Positions 14,330 through 20,880 of a stretch of DNA of 37,868 nt are shown piece by piece. A program made the translations under genes and the position numbers. The DNA lies in the IMG/VR virus record IMGVR_UViG_3300046012_000762, positions 1 through 37,868 of that record; one strand, written 5' to 3'. Source of the stretch: a virus. How positions within the stretch are numbered: position 1 is the stretch's first letter; every line of letters starts with the position of its first letter. Below the pieces are notes generated by a model. That model was not told the DNA's origin and searched no databases. It saw nothing but the letters and a program-made list of their open reading frames with translations.

Positions 14330-14532
14330 TGGCCAGCATCATCATGATGAAGATCATGATGCGCGCAGCAAGGCGCGAGGCAGTGAAAACTTTCAAGGAT
14401 GCCAATGACCTGGACCGTGAGGGCCAGCACGCCCGGGCGCGTTCCCTGCGCACGCATGCTGAAAGCCTGGCCCGGGAAGCTGATGACCTGGAGCGCCAGA
14501 TCAGGGAGCAGCAGCGGAAGAAGGGGAAATAA
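14329..14532 (+). CDS. basic coiled-coil protein, 67 aa
   Basis: TGATG overlap start. Met/Ile/Lys-rich N-terminus and a long charged helix (residues 15-64). Coupled to the VWA gene, whose GTG directly follows its stop. Confidence 0.7.
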   Translation: MASIIMMKIMMRAARREAVKTFKDANDLDREGQHARARSLRTHAESLAREADDLERQIREQQRKKGK

Positions 14533-15168
14533 GTGAAGGACAAGGGAGTAAGGCCCGGGTTTGTTGCCGTGCTGACGGACGAATCCGGGTCCATGTACAA
14601 GATCAGGGAAGATGCCGAAGGGGGCTATCAGCAGTTCCTGGCTGAGCTGGAAAAATCCGGCGTGGATATCCTGGTCTCCCGGTACGCTTTCGGGGGTTCC
14701 CGGTTCGAGGTTGTCCATAAGCCCGTGCCTGTTGCCGAGGCACCCCCGATGGCCATGAAGCCCGGCGGCACCACCCCCTTGCTGGACTCTATCGGCAAGG
14801 TGATTCCCCGGATCACCCGGTCCAGCCGCACCAAGGGCCGGCGCATCACCCTGGTGATTATCACTGACGGCGAGGAGAACGCCTCGGTTGAGCATAAGCG
14901 CGCTGATATCCGCAAAATGCTGACCAAGCTGCAAAAGCAGGACGACTGGGATGTCGTCTACCTGGGCGCCAATCAGGACGCGTTCCACGAGGCCGGCAAC
15001 ATCGGCATCAGCATGCGCTCGACGGCTAACTACAGGGGCACTAGAGCCGGCGCACAGTCTGCTTACCTGAACACCGGGGTTGCTGTTGCCGCAGCTTTCA
15101 CATCAAATGCTCCCGTTAGCTATTCGGATGAGCAGCGCACAGCGATGGAAAATCCTGATGGCAGCTGA
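14533..15168 (+). CDS. von Willebrand factor A domain protein, 211 aa
   Basis: GTG start directly after the upstream stop. MIDAS metal site in order: DESGS (D16, S18, S20), the Thr of GGTTPLLDS (about T81) and ITDGEEN (D112). VWA proteins bind partners through a Mg ion; in phages such genes are often near tellurite-resistance-like or stress genes, but none is seen here. Partner unknown. The last codons overlap the next gene by 11 nt. Confidence 0.85.
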   Translation: MKDKGVRPGFVAVLTDESGSMYKIREDAEGGYQQFLAELEKSGVDILVSRYAFGGSRFEVVHKPVPVAEAPPMAMKPGGTTPLLDSIGKVIPRITRSSRTKGRRITLVIITDGEENASVEHKRADIRKMLTKLQKQDDWDVVYLGANQDAFHEAGNIGISMRSTANYRGTRAGAQSAYLNTGVAVAAAFTSNAPVSYSDEQRTAMENPDGS

Positions 15169-15391
15169 AGAACCGGAGTACGTCTACCGGGTTATGGCTT
15201 CCGGAAGCATTTACAAGAGATCTGTTAGCAAGAATTCAGCTATCCAGACGGTCTCGGCTGGATACCGGTACACCCGGAAGTGGAACCCGGAAACGCGCCG
15301 GTATGAGAAGGCAGTCCCTGATGGCCGGTTCCGTATCCTGCGCGCTCCTGTCGGTGAGTGGGAAGATGTGACGGACGAGCTGCGCAAGTAG
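15158..15391 (+). CDS. hypothetical protein, 77 aa
   Basis: ATG within the end of the VWA gene. Basic, beta-rich sequence (YVYRVMASGSIYKRSV, RYEKAVPDGRFRILRAPVGE). No family recognised; ends at a terminator. Confidence 0.7.
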   Translation: MAAEEPEYVYRVMASGSIYKRSVSKNSAIQTVSAGYRYTRKWNPETRRYEKAVPDGRFRILRAPVGEWEDVTDELRK

Positions 15392-15405
15392 CCGTCCCCC
15401 CAGGG

Positions 15406-15434
15406 AGCCCGGATCAACTGATCCGGGCTTCTTG
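15406..15434 (+). terminator. rho-independent terminator
   Basis: 11-bp perfect stem (15406-15416 with 15419-15429, AGCCCGGATCA) followed by TCTT. The apparent loop is only 2 nt, so the top pairs probably open. Confidence 0.75.
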
Positions 15435-15470
15435 CTATTATCGTCTTGTATGCCTACACAGGAGAAATAC

Positions 15471-16217
15471 ATGACGATGAAATTAGGCAAGGCGCCGGCG
15501 CGCAAGGACAAGCGGACGCTTCAGTTCAGCCGGTACGCGACAACCCAGTCACTGAAAACTCCTTCCTCAGCGCACTGGGGACACGGGCTTCCCTTTGGGA
15601 TGCTGGGCAACGACCAGTACGGGGACTGCGTGGAAGCTGCCTACGCGCACATGCTCCAGATCTGGATCACGCGCGCTGGCGGTTCCTTTACCCCTGACTC
15701 CACCTCTGTGCTGAATGCTTACAGCGCACTGACGGGTTTCTCCCCGGGCAACCCCAATACCGACCGTGGCACCGACATGCTGAGCGCTGCCAATTACTGG
15801 CGCGCTACCGGGATGAACGGTCACGAGATCGACGCGTTCCTGGAAGTCAACCCCCTGCGTGCAACGGACGTCAAGGATGCGGCTTACTATTACGGGGGCG
15901 TCAACATCGGTCTCCAGCTGCCTCTTGCTGCCCAGGATCAGTCCTCCCCCGAAAGCACCTGGACGGTGTCCACAGGTGCTGGCTCGGTCGCCGGTTCCTG
16001 GGGCGGCCACTGCGTGCCGGTGTGCGGGTTCGACAAGAACACGCTGTGGGTTGTCACCTGGGGCTACATCCAGGCGATGACCTGGGACTTCTTCACCACC
16101 TACTGTGATGAGGCGTTCGTGTTCCTGTCGCACGACTGGATCGAGAACACCGGCAAATCCCCGTCCGGGCTGGCCTGGGGCGTGCTGATGGCTGATCTGG
16201 CAAACCTGGGGCACTGA
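15471..16217 (+). CDS. papain-like cysteine protease-type protein, 248 aa
   Basis: ATG 15471 chosen for its CAGGAGA RBS; longer starts lack one. The pattern GNDQYGDCVEAAYAH (candidate nucleophile C53), a later SWGGHCVPVCGF (candidate H180) and TWGYIQAMTW follows the C1/C39-like papain fold common in large phage genomes. It could process virion or host proteins; substrate unknown. Next gene overlaps (TGATG). Confidence 0.7.
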   Translation: MTMKLGKAPARKDKRTLQFSRYATTQSLKTPSSAHWGHGLPFGMLGNDQYGDCVEAAYAHMLQIWITRAGGSFTPDSTSVLNAYSALTGFSPGNPNTDRGTDMLSAANYWRATGMNGHEIDAFLEVNPLRATDVKDAAYYYGGVNIGLQLPLAAQDQSSPESTWTVSTGAGSVAGSWGGHCVPVCGFDKNTLWVVTWGYIQAMTWDFFTTYCDEAFVFLSHDWIENTGKSPSGLAWGVLMADLANLGH

Positions 16218-16465
16218 TGCACTTCCTGACGTCTGCCTGGTCCCAGATCTGGCCGAACCTGGTGGCCGGGCTGTTCCCGTCCGGCGCCGTGGCAGTCTCG
16301 CACGTCAAGCGCGTGAACATGGCCAGGCGCCACCACGCCGAGATGAAACAGCACGTTAACGGGGTTGCAGCAGCTATGTCCCTGTCCCGGCCTTCTTTCT
16401 CCGGGAATCTGTCAGTGGGCAGCAAGGGGGACCTTGACCCCGCTGACGGTGCCATGCTAAAGTAG
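16217..16465 (+). CDS. small membrane-associated protein, 82 aa
   Basis: TGATG overlap start. A hydrophobic stretch (IWPNLVAGLFPSGAVAV) is followed by basic KRVNMARRHHAEMKQHV and a polar tail. Looks like a single-pass membrane protein of the kind seen in Streptomyces phages; function unknown. Confidence 0.65.
   Translation: MHFLTSAWSQIWPNLVAGLFPSGAVAVSHVKRVNMARRHHAEMKQHVNGVAAAMSLSRPSFSGNLSVGSKGDLDPADGAMLK
16434..16463 (+). promoter_or_regulatory. promoter reading into the tRNA array
   Basis: TTGACC (16434-16439), 18-bp spacer, TAAAGT (16458-16463), lying over the end of the preceding gene. Confidence 0.65.
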
Positions 16466-16510
16466 TGAGCAGGGACGCCCCCCAGACCGGGGGCTCCCTG
16501 TCCACTCTAA

Positions 16511-16549
16511 TCCCCAGTAGCTCAGCCTGGCAGAGCGCATGTTGATCTG
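16511..16549 (+). pseudogene. 5' half of a tRNA gene
   Basis: CCCCAGTAGCTCAGCCTGG and the following bases give an acceptor strand and an intact D arm (GCTC/GAGC), but the anticodon arm does not pair and no 3' half follows; the HNH gene begins there instead. Anticodon cannot be assigned. Confidence 0.6.
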
Positions 16550-16873
16550 GTGGAGCACAATTTCTTGTCAGGCAGAGATGCAGCCAAAGTTACTCTTTGG
16601 CGCCAGCAAACTAAAGCACGACTAGTTGTTGAGCATGGTGGGCGATGTGTGGACTGTGATTTTACGGGACCTCCGTTCATGTTTGACTTTGACCATCGCG
16701 TTCCCGGAGAAAAAGCGTTTGGGTTATCGGGGCGTGGAGTAAGTCGAAGTTACGCGCGCCAGTTAGAGGAGTCCAGGAAATGCGACTTAGTGTGCGCTAA
16801 TTGTCACAGGATGCGAACACACAGGCAGCGATGTCCCGGATGTTTGCACTGCACCACAGACAATCTCATGTAG
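16550..16873 (+). CDS. HNH endonuclease, 107 aa
   Basis: GTG start. CVDC (residues about 34-37), FDFDHR with the candidate catalytic His, and CANCHRMRTHRQRCPGC form the zinc-bound HNH nuclease fold typical of free-standing homing endonucleases. Base composition is clearly more AT-rich than neighbours. It sits between a truncated tRNA and tRNA-Asn, its stop TAG lying inside the tRNA-Asn gene (16871-16873). An independent mobile gene that has disrupted a tRNA is the simplest reading. Confidence 0.8.
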   Translation: MEHNFLSGRDAAKVTLWRQQTKARLVVEHGGRCVDCDFTGPPFMFDFDHRVPGEKAFGLSGRGVSRSYARQLEESRKCDLVCANCHRMRTHRQRCPGCLHCTTDNLM

Positions 16874-16936
16874 CTCAATTGGCAGAGCAAGTGGCCGTTA
16901 ACCACGAGGTTGAAGGTTCGAGTCCTTCCGTGAGAG
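16864..16936 (+). tRNA. tRNA-Asn(GTT)
   Basis: Complete cloverleaf; acceptor TCTCATG/CGTGAGA, anticodon loop CCGTTAA. Its first bases encode the end of the HNH gene. Followed by C and then ATG. Confidence 0.85.
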
Positions 16937-16937
16937 C

Positions 16938-17030
16938 ATGGCACCGCTTGCTGGCCTGCCGGGGTACACTCCGGTTAACAGCAGGCATTATGCCCTCGTA
17001 GCTCAGATGGCCAGAGCAGCTGCCTTGTAA
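16938..17030 (+). CDS. candidate tRNA-coupled micro-ORF, 30 aa
   Basis: ATG one base after the tRNA-Asn discriminator, as for the better-supported genes at 19318, 19549, 19874, 21362 and 22539. Product begins MAPLAGLPGYTPVNSRHY; the stop TAA lies in the anticodon loop of tRNA-Thr. No RBS. Short and unsupported by homology. Confidence 0.3.
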   Translation: MAPLAGLPGYTPVNSRHYALVAQMARAAAL

Positions 17031-17065
17031 CCAGCAGGTCACAGGTTCGAATCCTGCCGGGGGCT
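16992..17065 (+). tRNA. tRNA-Thr(TGT)
   Basis: Acceptor GCCCTCG/CGGGGGC; anticodon loop CTTGTAA; one mismatch at the base of the T stem. Confidence 0.85.
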
Positions 17066-17142
17066 CTTGATCTTTCCTTATTCCGGGATTACAATTCCTT
17101 TACAGGGGTTGCCGTAAACCCCCCGATCTCCGGGGAGCGGGA

Positions 17143-17280
17143 ATGGGAAGTCACGACGGCTGGAAGCTGGTTGCAGCTGCGTACGACAGGCGGCTTGCCG
17201 ATCAGGAGAGGGATATCACCATCGTCCTGGGCGACCAGGTGATGGGAAAAGGGGTGGACACCCCCGTGCAGGTAGGATAG
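17143..17280 (+). CDS. small hypothetical protein, 45 aa
   Basis: ATG with GGGGAG eight nt upstream. Soluble, no recognised motif. It lies between tRNA genes and is followed by a 10-bp hairpin at 17291-17322. Confidence 0.5.
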   Translation: MGSHDGWKLVAAAYDRRLADQERDITIVLGDQVMGKGVDTPVQVG

Positions 17281-17290
17281 TCTAGTACAA

Positions 17291-17322
17291 GACCGGGAGG
17301 ACGTCCACCCGACCTCCCGGTC
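17291..17322 (+). other. spacer hairpin before tRNA-Gln
   Basis: GACCGGGAGG (17291-17300) pairs perfectly with CCTCCCGGTC (17313-17322), ending 5 nt before the next tRNA; no T-run follows. Confidence 0.7.
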
Positions 17323-17327
17323 ACTAA

Positions 17328-17398
17328 TCCGGGATGGTCTAGCGGCATGACACCAGGTTCTGGCCCTGGTAACCGAGGTTCGAATCCTTGTCCCGGAG
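17328..17398 (+). tRNA. tRNA-Gln(CTG)
   Basis: Perfect acceptor TCCGGGA/TCCCGGA; anticodon stem CCAGG/CCTGG with loop TTCTGGC; discriminator G. Confidence 0.9.
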
Positions 17399-17403
17399 CA
17401 CAA

Positions 17404-17480
17404 GCGGGCATAACCCCTCGGTCCTCTAAACCGGTGGAAGGGTAACTGGATTCATGGGGGTTCGAATCCCTCTGCCCGTG
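17404..17480 (+). tRNA. atypical tRNA-like gene, possibly Arg(TCT)
   Basis: Acceptor GCGGGCA/TGCCCGT and T arm are canonical, but no normal D arm can be drawn. A hairpin TCGGT-CCTCTAA-ACCGG would present TCT, with C instead of the invariant U33. Either a decayed gene or an unusual tRNA. Confidence 0.45.
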
Positions 17481-17486
17481 CAATTC

Positions 17487-17548
17487 CTGCTGGCGCGTTA
17501 TACTATTCCTGTAGCCTTTTCGGACTTACAGGAATTTACCGCTAGCAG
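17487..17548 (+). other. stem-capped spacer with nested hairpin
   Basis: CTGCTGGCG (17487-17495) pairs with CGCTAGCAG (17540-17548, one G-U), enclosing ATTCCTGTA/TACAGGAAT. It overlaps a TATACT -10-like box and leads into the gene at 17560. Confidence 0.55.
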
Positions 17549-17559
17549 AAGGACTTCCC

Positions 17560-17988
17560 ATGGCTTTATCAGTAGCCAACCTGAACGTTTACCCGTTCGG
17601 CGGGGCAGCAGTCGTAGACAACGAGTCAACCATCGCTAACTACGCTCTGTCCGCTCACACCTCGGCCGCCACCCTGGTGGCTTTCCCCACCGTAGGCTCC
17701 GGCGGAACCGCAGGTGTGTACACCCCATCCGGTAACATCTTCGTCGCTGCTCTCCTTGACGGCGAGCAGCGAGCGCGCTTCTTCTACACGGACGGTAACT
17801 CCGTGGCGCTGCCGACCATCAAGTACATCGCCCAGACCCAGTACACCGACTCCGTTGGCCTCAAGGGCGGCGGCTTCAAGGTTGCCCTGACCCCCTCGGC
17901 TGCCAACCTGGTGGACGCCACCTCCCCCATGACCTTCTACCTCGACGGTTTCGCTATGCTGATCATTGCGTCCACGCAGTACGGATGA
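17560..17988 (+). CDS. hypothetical protein, 142 aa, possible virion component
   Basis: ATG with AGAAGGAC upstream. Ser/Thr/Ala/Val-rich beta-type sequence with few charges, like phage decoration or minor structural proteins, placed far from the head genes. Not recognised. Followed by a strong hairpin at 18020-18058. Confidence 0.7.
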   Translation: MALSVANLNVYPFGGAAVVDNESTIANYALSAHTSAATLVAFPTVGSGGTAGVYTPSGNIFVAALLDGEQRARFFYTDGNSVALPTIKYIAQTQYTDSVGLKGGGFKVALTPSAANLVDATSPMTFYLDGFAMLIIASTQYG

Positions 17989-18019
17989 TACTGTTCTTCT
18001 AGTGGATGCATGCAGGTCC

Positions 18020-18058
18020 CGGCCCCCCAGCCAGAGCGTCGAACTGGCTGGGGGGCCG
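18020..18058 (+). terminator. strong hairpin, terminator-like without T-run
   Basis: 14-bp perfect stem (18020-18033 with 18045-18058, CGGCCCCCCAGCCA) ending 4 nt before tRNA-Glu. No T-run, so it may be a processing or stability element. Confidence 0.65.
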
Positions 18059-18062
18059 TCTA

Positions 18063-18135
18063 GCCCCCATCGTCTAGCGGCCCAGGACAACGCCCTTTCA
18101 AGGCGTGAACCGGAGTTCAACTCTCCGTGGGGGAG
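18063..18135 (+). tRNA. tRNA-Glu(TTC)
   Basis: Anticodon stem CGCC/GGCG, loop CTTTCAA; T arm CGGAG/CTCCG. First acceptor pair is a G-A mismatch. Confidence 0.8.
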
Positions 18136-18235
18136 CGAAAGGAGAAGGCCCGTCAGGGGCTTCTTGATTTACCCTTCAATATGGAGCTGATTCACATGCC
18201 AGAGACGCTGGCACGGAACACACGAAGGGGCGTAT

Positions 18236-18308
18236 GCCCCTGTAGCCCAATGGCAGAGGCACCGGACTTAAAACCCGCTCAGTGTCGGTTCGAATCCGAC
18301 TAGGGGTA
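18236..18308 (+). tRNA. tRNA-Leu(TAA), short variable arm
   Basis: Loop CTTAAAA; T stem GTCGG/CCGAC; acceptor GCCCCTG/TAGGGGT with end wobbles. Only 73 nt, so it lacks the long variable arm expected of leucine tRNAs. Confidence 0.75.
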
Positions 18309-18354
18309 CGCCCTCAATCTTATCCACAGCCTACACGACCAACTGAAAAGCCTC

Positions 18355-18384
18355 TTGACAGCCCCCGGACCCCGGGTATATGAT
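18355..18384 (+). promoter_or_regulatory. strong promoter inside the tRNA array
   Basis: TTGACA (18355-18360), 18-bp spacer, TATGAT (18379-18384), about 45 nt before the initiator-type tRNA. Confidence 0.85.
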
Positions 18385-18429
18385 GGAGGTACAACAGCAA
18401 GGGAGAGCACGACCAGCTTCCTGATGCGG

Positions 18430-18503
18430 TGCGGAGTGGAGCAGTTCGGTAGCTCGCTGGGCTCATAACCCAGAGGTCACGGGTTCAAATCCCGTCTCCG
18501 CTA
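18430..18503 (+). tRNA. initiator tRNA-fMet(CAT)
   Basis: Anticodon stem CTGGG/CCCAG with the three G-C pairs and an unpaired 1:72 position (T-T), the two hallmarks of initiator tRNA; loop CTCATAA. Confidence 0.85.
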
Positions 18504-18583
18504 CTGGGTCCTAGCACAGTTCAGGACTTACAACTTCATAGATCGCCCGGCCCGAGGCGATTCACTCTAAATATCGGGCTCTA

Positions 18584-18656
18584 GGGGCCTTAGCTCAGCT
18601 GGTAGAGCGCTTGCCTGGCAGGCATGAGGTCGTGGGTTCGAACCCCGCAGGCTCCA
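18584..18656 (+). tRNA. tRNA-Ala(GGC)
   Basis: Acceptor GGGGCCT/AGGCTCC with the G3-U70 alanine identity pair; loop CTGGCAG. Confidence 0.9.
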
Positions 18657-18666
18657 CAAGTGTGAG

Positions 18667-18698
18667 TCAACCGGCACACTCTAATCCCTACCGGTTGA
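18667..18698 (+). other. spacer hairpin
   Basis: TCAACCGG (18667-18674) with CCGGTTGA (18691-18698); ends 4 nt before the next tRNA. Confidence 0.65.
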
Positions 18699-18702
18699 GC
18701 CA

Positions 18703-18776
18703 GGGCCGCTAGCTCCAATTGGCAGAGCATCTGTTTTGCAGTCAGAGGGTTCGGGGTTCGAGTCCCCGGTGGTCCA
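18703..18776 (+). tRNA. tRNA-Ala(TGC)
   Basis: Acceptor GGGCCGC/GTGGTCC again with G3-U70; loop TTTGCAG; discriminator A. Confidence 0.85.
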
Positions 18777-18788
18777 CGGGAGCGGAGG

Positions 18789-19034
18789 ATGGTTGTGCAC
18801 ATCCCTCACTTGCCTTCCGGCTTTAGCCGGTCACCGAAAAGGTGGCGTATTGAAAAATGGATATGGACAGGGATGACAGTGGCGTGGATCGCCCTGTATT
18901 TCCTGAATCGCCCATTATTCGACGCGCTGTCTATTCTGTACGTGATTTGCATCAGTCACTGGGCACTGGTACTGGGAGCCTCCAGTACCGAAACTGCCTC
19001 AGAGGCACGGGATAGCGCAAATGGGTCCAGCTAA
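18789..19034 (+). CDS. small membrane protein, 81 aa
   Basis: Two hydrophobic helices (about residues 23-40 and 43-65) after a basic N-terminus. GGAGG touches ATG 18789, so GTG 18795 (spacing 6) may be the true start. Its stop codon directly abuts tRNA-Val. Unknown function. Confidence 0.6.
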   Translation: MVVHIPHLPSGFSRSPKRWRIEKWIWTGMTVAWIALYFLNRPLFDALSILYVICISHWALVLGASSTETASEARDSANGSS

Positions 19035-19106
19035 GCACCTATAGCTCAGCGGGAGAGCGTCGCTCTTACAAAGCGAGGGTCCGGGGTTCGAATCCCTGTG
19101 GGTGTA
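19035..19106 (+). tRNA. tRNA-Val(TAC)
   Basis: Anticodon stem TCGCT/AGCGA, loop CTTACAA; begins at the base after the preceding stop codon. Confidence 0.9.
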
Positions 19107-19108
19107 CT

Positions 19109-19182
19109 GAGGATGTAGCTCAACTGGTTAGAGCGCCTGGTTGTGGTCCAGGTGGTTGTGGGTTCGAGTCCCATCGTCCTCC
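19109..19182 (+). tRNA. tRNA-His(GTG)
   Basis: Loop TTGTGGT on stem CCTGG/CCAGG; C73 as expected for histidine, but the base before position 1 is T, so G-1 is not encoded. Confidence 0.9.
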
Positions 19183-19183
19183 C

Positions 19184-19240
19184 TGATCCCTGGACTGCGC
19201 GTGGGTTCACCCCCATCAGCTGACGCGCACCCAGGGATCA
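19184..19240 (+). other. stem-capped spacer
   Basis: TGATCCCTGG (19184-19193) and CCAGGGATCA (19231-19240) close it; TGCGCGT/ACGCGCA pair inside. Starts one C after tRNA-His, ends 4 nt before tRNA-Trp. Confidence 0.75.
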
Positions 19241-19244
19241 TCTA

Positions 19245-19316
19245 ATCAGAGTGGCCTGACGGGGAAGCAGCGGTCTCCAAAACCGTGAAATGAGAGTTCG
19301 AATCTCTCCTCTGGTG
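19245..19316 (+). tRNA. tRNA-Trp(CCA)
   Basis: Anticodon stem CGGT/ACCG with loop CTCCAAA; G73, the tryptophan discriminator. Confidence 0.85.
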
Positions 19317-19317
19317 C

Positions 19318-19473
19318 GTGGCTAAAAAAGGTCCCGTGCATTATTTTTGCCGGAAAAAGCCCAGAGGACACTGGTATCTTCAATCCGAATCGGGTAATAA
19401 CCAGCTGTGGCGGTGCAATTCATGCAGCCAGGCGCATAGCACAAAGAAAAATCACAAAGGCAATCTTCGCTAA
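19318..19473 (+). CDS. tRNA-coupled zinc miniprotein, 51 aa
   Basis: GTG begins one base (C) after the tRNA-Trp discriminator and the stop TAA ends on the base before tRNA-Arg(CCG), so the gene exactly fills the spacer. No RBS exists because tRNA sequence lies upstream. Basic product with FCRKK and CNSCSQAH, a likely zinc site. Confidence 0.6.
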   Translation: MAKKGPVHYFCRKKPRGHWYLQSESGNNQLWRCNSCSQAHSTKKNHKGNLR

Positions 19474-19547
19474 GTCTCTGTAGCTCAGCTGGATAGAGCG
19501 CCGGCCTCCGGAGCCGGGGGTAGCAGGTTCGAGTCCTGTCAGAGACA
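19474..19547 (+). tRNA. tRNA-Arg(CCG)
   Basis: Acceptor GTCTCTG/CAGAGAC; stem CCGGC/GCCGG with loop CTCCGGA. Confidence 0.9.
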
Positions 19548-19548
19548 C

Positions 19549-19701
19549 ATGAGTAACCAGACAGAGCTGGCCCGGCTGCGCAGAGCCCATCTGACGCCCA
19601 AGATCCAGCGCAAGATCGCTAAACTGGAAAGGCAGATTACTGCTCAGCAGAACCAGGCTGCCAGGAACGCGCGAAGCAACGTCAAGAGGTTCGGGAATTA
19701 G
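19549..19701 (+). CDS. tRNA-coupled basic helical protein, 50 aa
   Basis: ATG one base after the tRNA-Arg(CCG) discriminator, no RBS. Product is a basic helix (LARLRRAHLTPKIQRKIAKL, then QQNQAARNARSNVKRFG). Family unknown; nucleic-acid binding is plausible. Confidence 0.6.
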   Translation: MSNQTELARLRRAHLTPKIQRKIAKLERQITAQQNQAARNARSNVKRFGN

Positions 19702-19720
19702 CCGGCATTACTGAACATAA

Positions 19721-19798
19721 GCGCCTGTAGCTCAGGGGATAGAGCGCCCGCCTCCTAAGCGGGGACAAAATGCGGGGGTTCGATTCCCTCCAGGCGCA
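19721..19798 (+). tRNA. tRNA-Arg(CCT)
   Basis: Acceptor GCGCCTG/CAGGCGC; anticodon loop CTCCTAA; somewhat enlarged variable loop. Confidence 0.85.
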
Positions 19799-19799
19799 C

Positions 19800-19872
19800 G
19801 TCCGTATGGCTGAATGGCCCAGGCTGCCGGCTGCAACCCGGTATTACGCAGGTTCGATTCCTGTTACGGACT
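19800..19872 (+). tRNA. tRNA-Cys(GCA)
   Basis: Acceptor GTCCGTA/TACGGAC; loop CTGCAAC; T73. Starts 1 nt after the previous tRNA. Confidence 0.9.
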
Positions 19873-19873
19873 C

Positions 19874-19969
19874 ATGGCTAAATGGGGCAAATGCCAGCGA
19901 TGCCGCCGGTTCCGCAAGCTGGTGTACCTGAGCTGGTGCCTCGGGTGCAGGAAGTGGGTTGCAAAATAG
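19874..19969 (+). CDS. tRNA-coupled zinc-ribbon micropeptide, 31 aa
   Basis: ATG one base after the tRNA-Cys discriminator, no RBS. Contains two CxxC knuckles (CQRC and CLGC, 16 residues between) in a basic chain, a minimal zinc ribbon. Confidence 0.6.
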   Translation: MAKWGKCQRCRRFRKLVYLSWCLGCRKWVAK

Positions 19970-19972
19970 GGG

Positions 19973-20002
19973 TTGACGCCCCGTCGGCCCAGCTGGTAAA
20001 CT
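19973..20002 (+). promoter_or_regulatory. promoter
   Basis: TTGACG (19973-19978), 18-bp spacer, TAAACT (19997-20002); same CTGGTAAACTAC context as the promoter at 6754. Confidence 0.75.
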
Positions 20003-20035
20003 ACTGGTACAGCAGCAGAACACGGAGCTTCGCAG

Positions 20036-20170
20036 ATGCTCGGGAAAAAATGCACCCAGTGCAAGGGCCGTAAAACTGTCAGCCAGGTGATCATCATAAG
20101 CAGCCGGCTGTCGTACACCAGGGTTCAGTGCCCGAGATGTGAGGGTTCCGGTAAGGAACCAAAGAAGTAA
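20036..20170 (+). CDS. DnaJ-type zinc-finger miniprotein, 44 aa
   Basis: ATG with GGAG about 9 nt upstream, in its own transcription unit. CTQCKGRK and CPRCEGSG are DnaJ-like CxxCxGxG knuckles, as in the protein at 4832. Basic. Ends 6 nt before tRNA-Gly. Confidence 0.65.
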   Translation: MLGKKCTQCKGRKTVSQVIIISSRLSYTRVQCPRCEGSGKEPKK

Positions 20171-20176
20171 ATATAC

Positions 20177-20250
20177 GTGGCAGTAGCTCAGCCGGTTAGA
20201 GCACCACCTTGCCAAGGTGGGGGTCGTGGGTTCGAATCCCGTTTGCCACT
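20177..20250 (+). tRNA. tRNA-Gly(GCC)
   Basis: Stem CCACC/GGTGG, loop TTGCCAA; acceptor GTGGCAG/TTGCCAC. Confidence 0.9.
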
Positions 20251-20251
20251 C

Positions 20252-20370
20252 TGGTGGGAGATACCAGTGTCAGAGCTGGTCTGCCCAACGCAGCAGGAGA
20301 CCGCATAATTTCCGTGAAAGCGGGGGTGTTACGGGACCTGGGGGCGGTAGTTTACTGAGAATACCCACCA
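20252..20370 (+). other. stem-capped spacer, 119 nt
   Basis: TGGTGGG (20252-20258) pairs with CCCACCA (20364-20370). Shares GCAGCAGGAGACC with the spacer at 22308-22464. No gene inside. Confidence 0.65.
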
Positions 20371-20373
20371 TAA

Positions 20374-20445
20374 GCGGATGTAATTCAGTGGCAGAATGCC
20401 TGCTTCCCAAGCAGGTCGTCCCGGGTTCGAATCCCGATATCCGCT
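20374..20445 (+). tRNA. tRNA-Gly(CCC)
   Basis: Stem CCTGC/GCAGG, loop TTCCCAA; acceptor GCGGATG/TATCCGC. Confidence 0.9.
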
Positions 20446-20523
20446 CTGGCCGGATCTGGTTTATCCCCAGGTTCTCATGTCCGCAGGGATAGCGGCCCGG
20501 GAACCTGTCAGGAACGGCCTATT

Positions 20524-20591
20524 GCACCCGTAGTTCATCAGGCAGAACGCCCTTAACTGGGAGAGGTGGGTTCGAGTCCCATCGGGTTGCG
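20524..20591 (+). tRNA. degenerate tRNA-like gene, possibly Val(AAC)
   Basis: D arm and T arm are intact, but the acceptor needs a bulge (GCACCCG against CGGGTTGC) and the anticodon arm is about 5 nt short (CCC-TTAACT-GGG). Probably decaying; the anticodon is uncertain. Confidence 0.45.
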
Positions 20592-20605
20592 CTTCAAGTA
20601 AATAC

Positions 20606-20681
20606 GCTCCGGTCGTCTAGTTTGGCTCAGGACACTGCCCTCTCAAGGCAGAGATCACGGGTTCGAATCCCGTTCGGAGTA
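20606..20681 (+). tRNA. tRNA-Glu(CTC)
   Basis: Stem CTGCC/GGCAG, loop CTCTCAA; acceptor GCTCCGG/TCGGAGT. Confidence 0.9.
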
Positions 20682-20762
20682 CTCCCCCGTTCCTCAGGGA
20701 GCCTGGTCGTATTGGGCTTCGGCCTGAACGGGACCAGTCCAGGGTCAGACCTGGTGGGGGAG
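20682..20762 (+). other. stem-capped spacer
   Basis: CTCCCCC (20682-20688) with GGGGGAG (20756-20762); inner CTGGTC (20703) with GACCAG (20732). Followed to 20880 by smaller hairpins (GGCTGT/ACAGCC near 20769) and no gene. Confidence 0.65.
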
Positions 20763-20880
20763 CACGGGCTGTGGTGCACAGCCGCAGTAGGAGCGGTTAC
20801 TGTAACAGCCGTTACCGGAATGATCACCCGGTTTCCTGAAGTGTGAAGGGCCGGCCGGTCTGGATCACATGCACCGCCTA

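Noticed and set aside
16550-16873. Group I intron in the tRNA
   Set aside because: The insert is almost entirely the HNH frame, with no room for the intron core, and no 3' tRNA exon follows.
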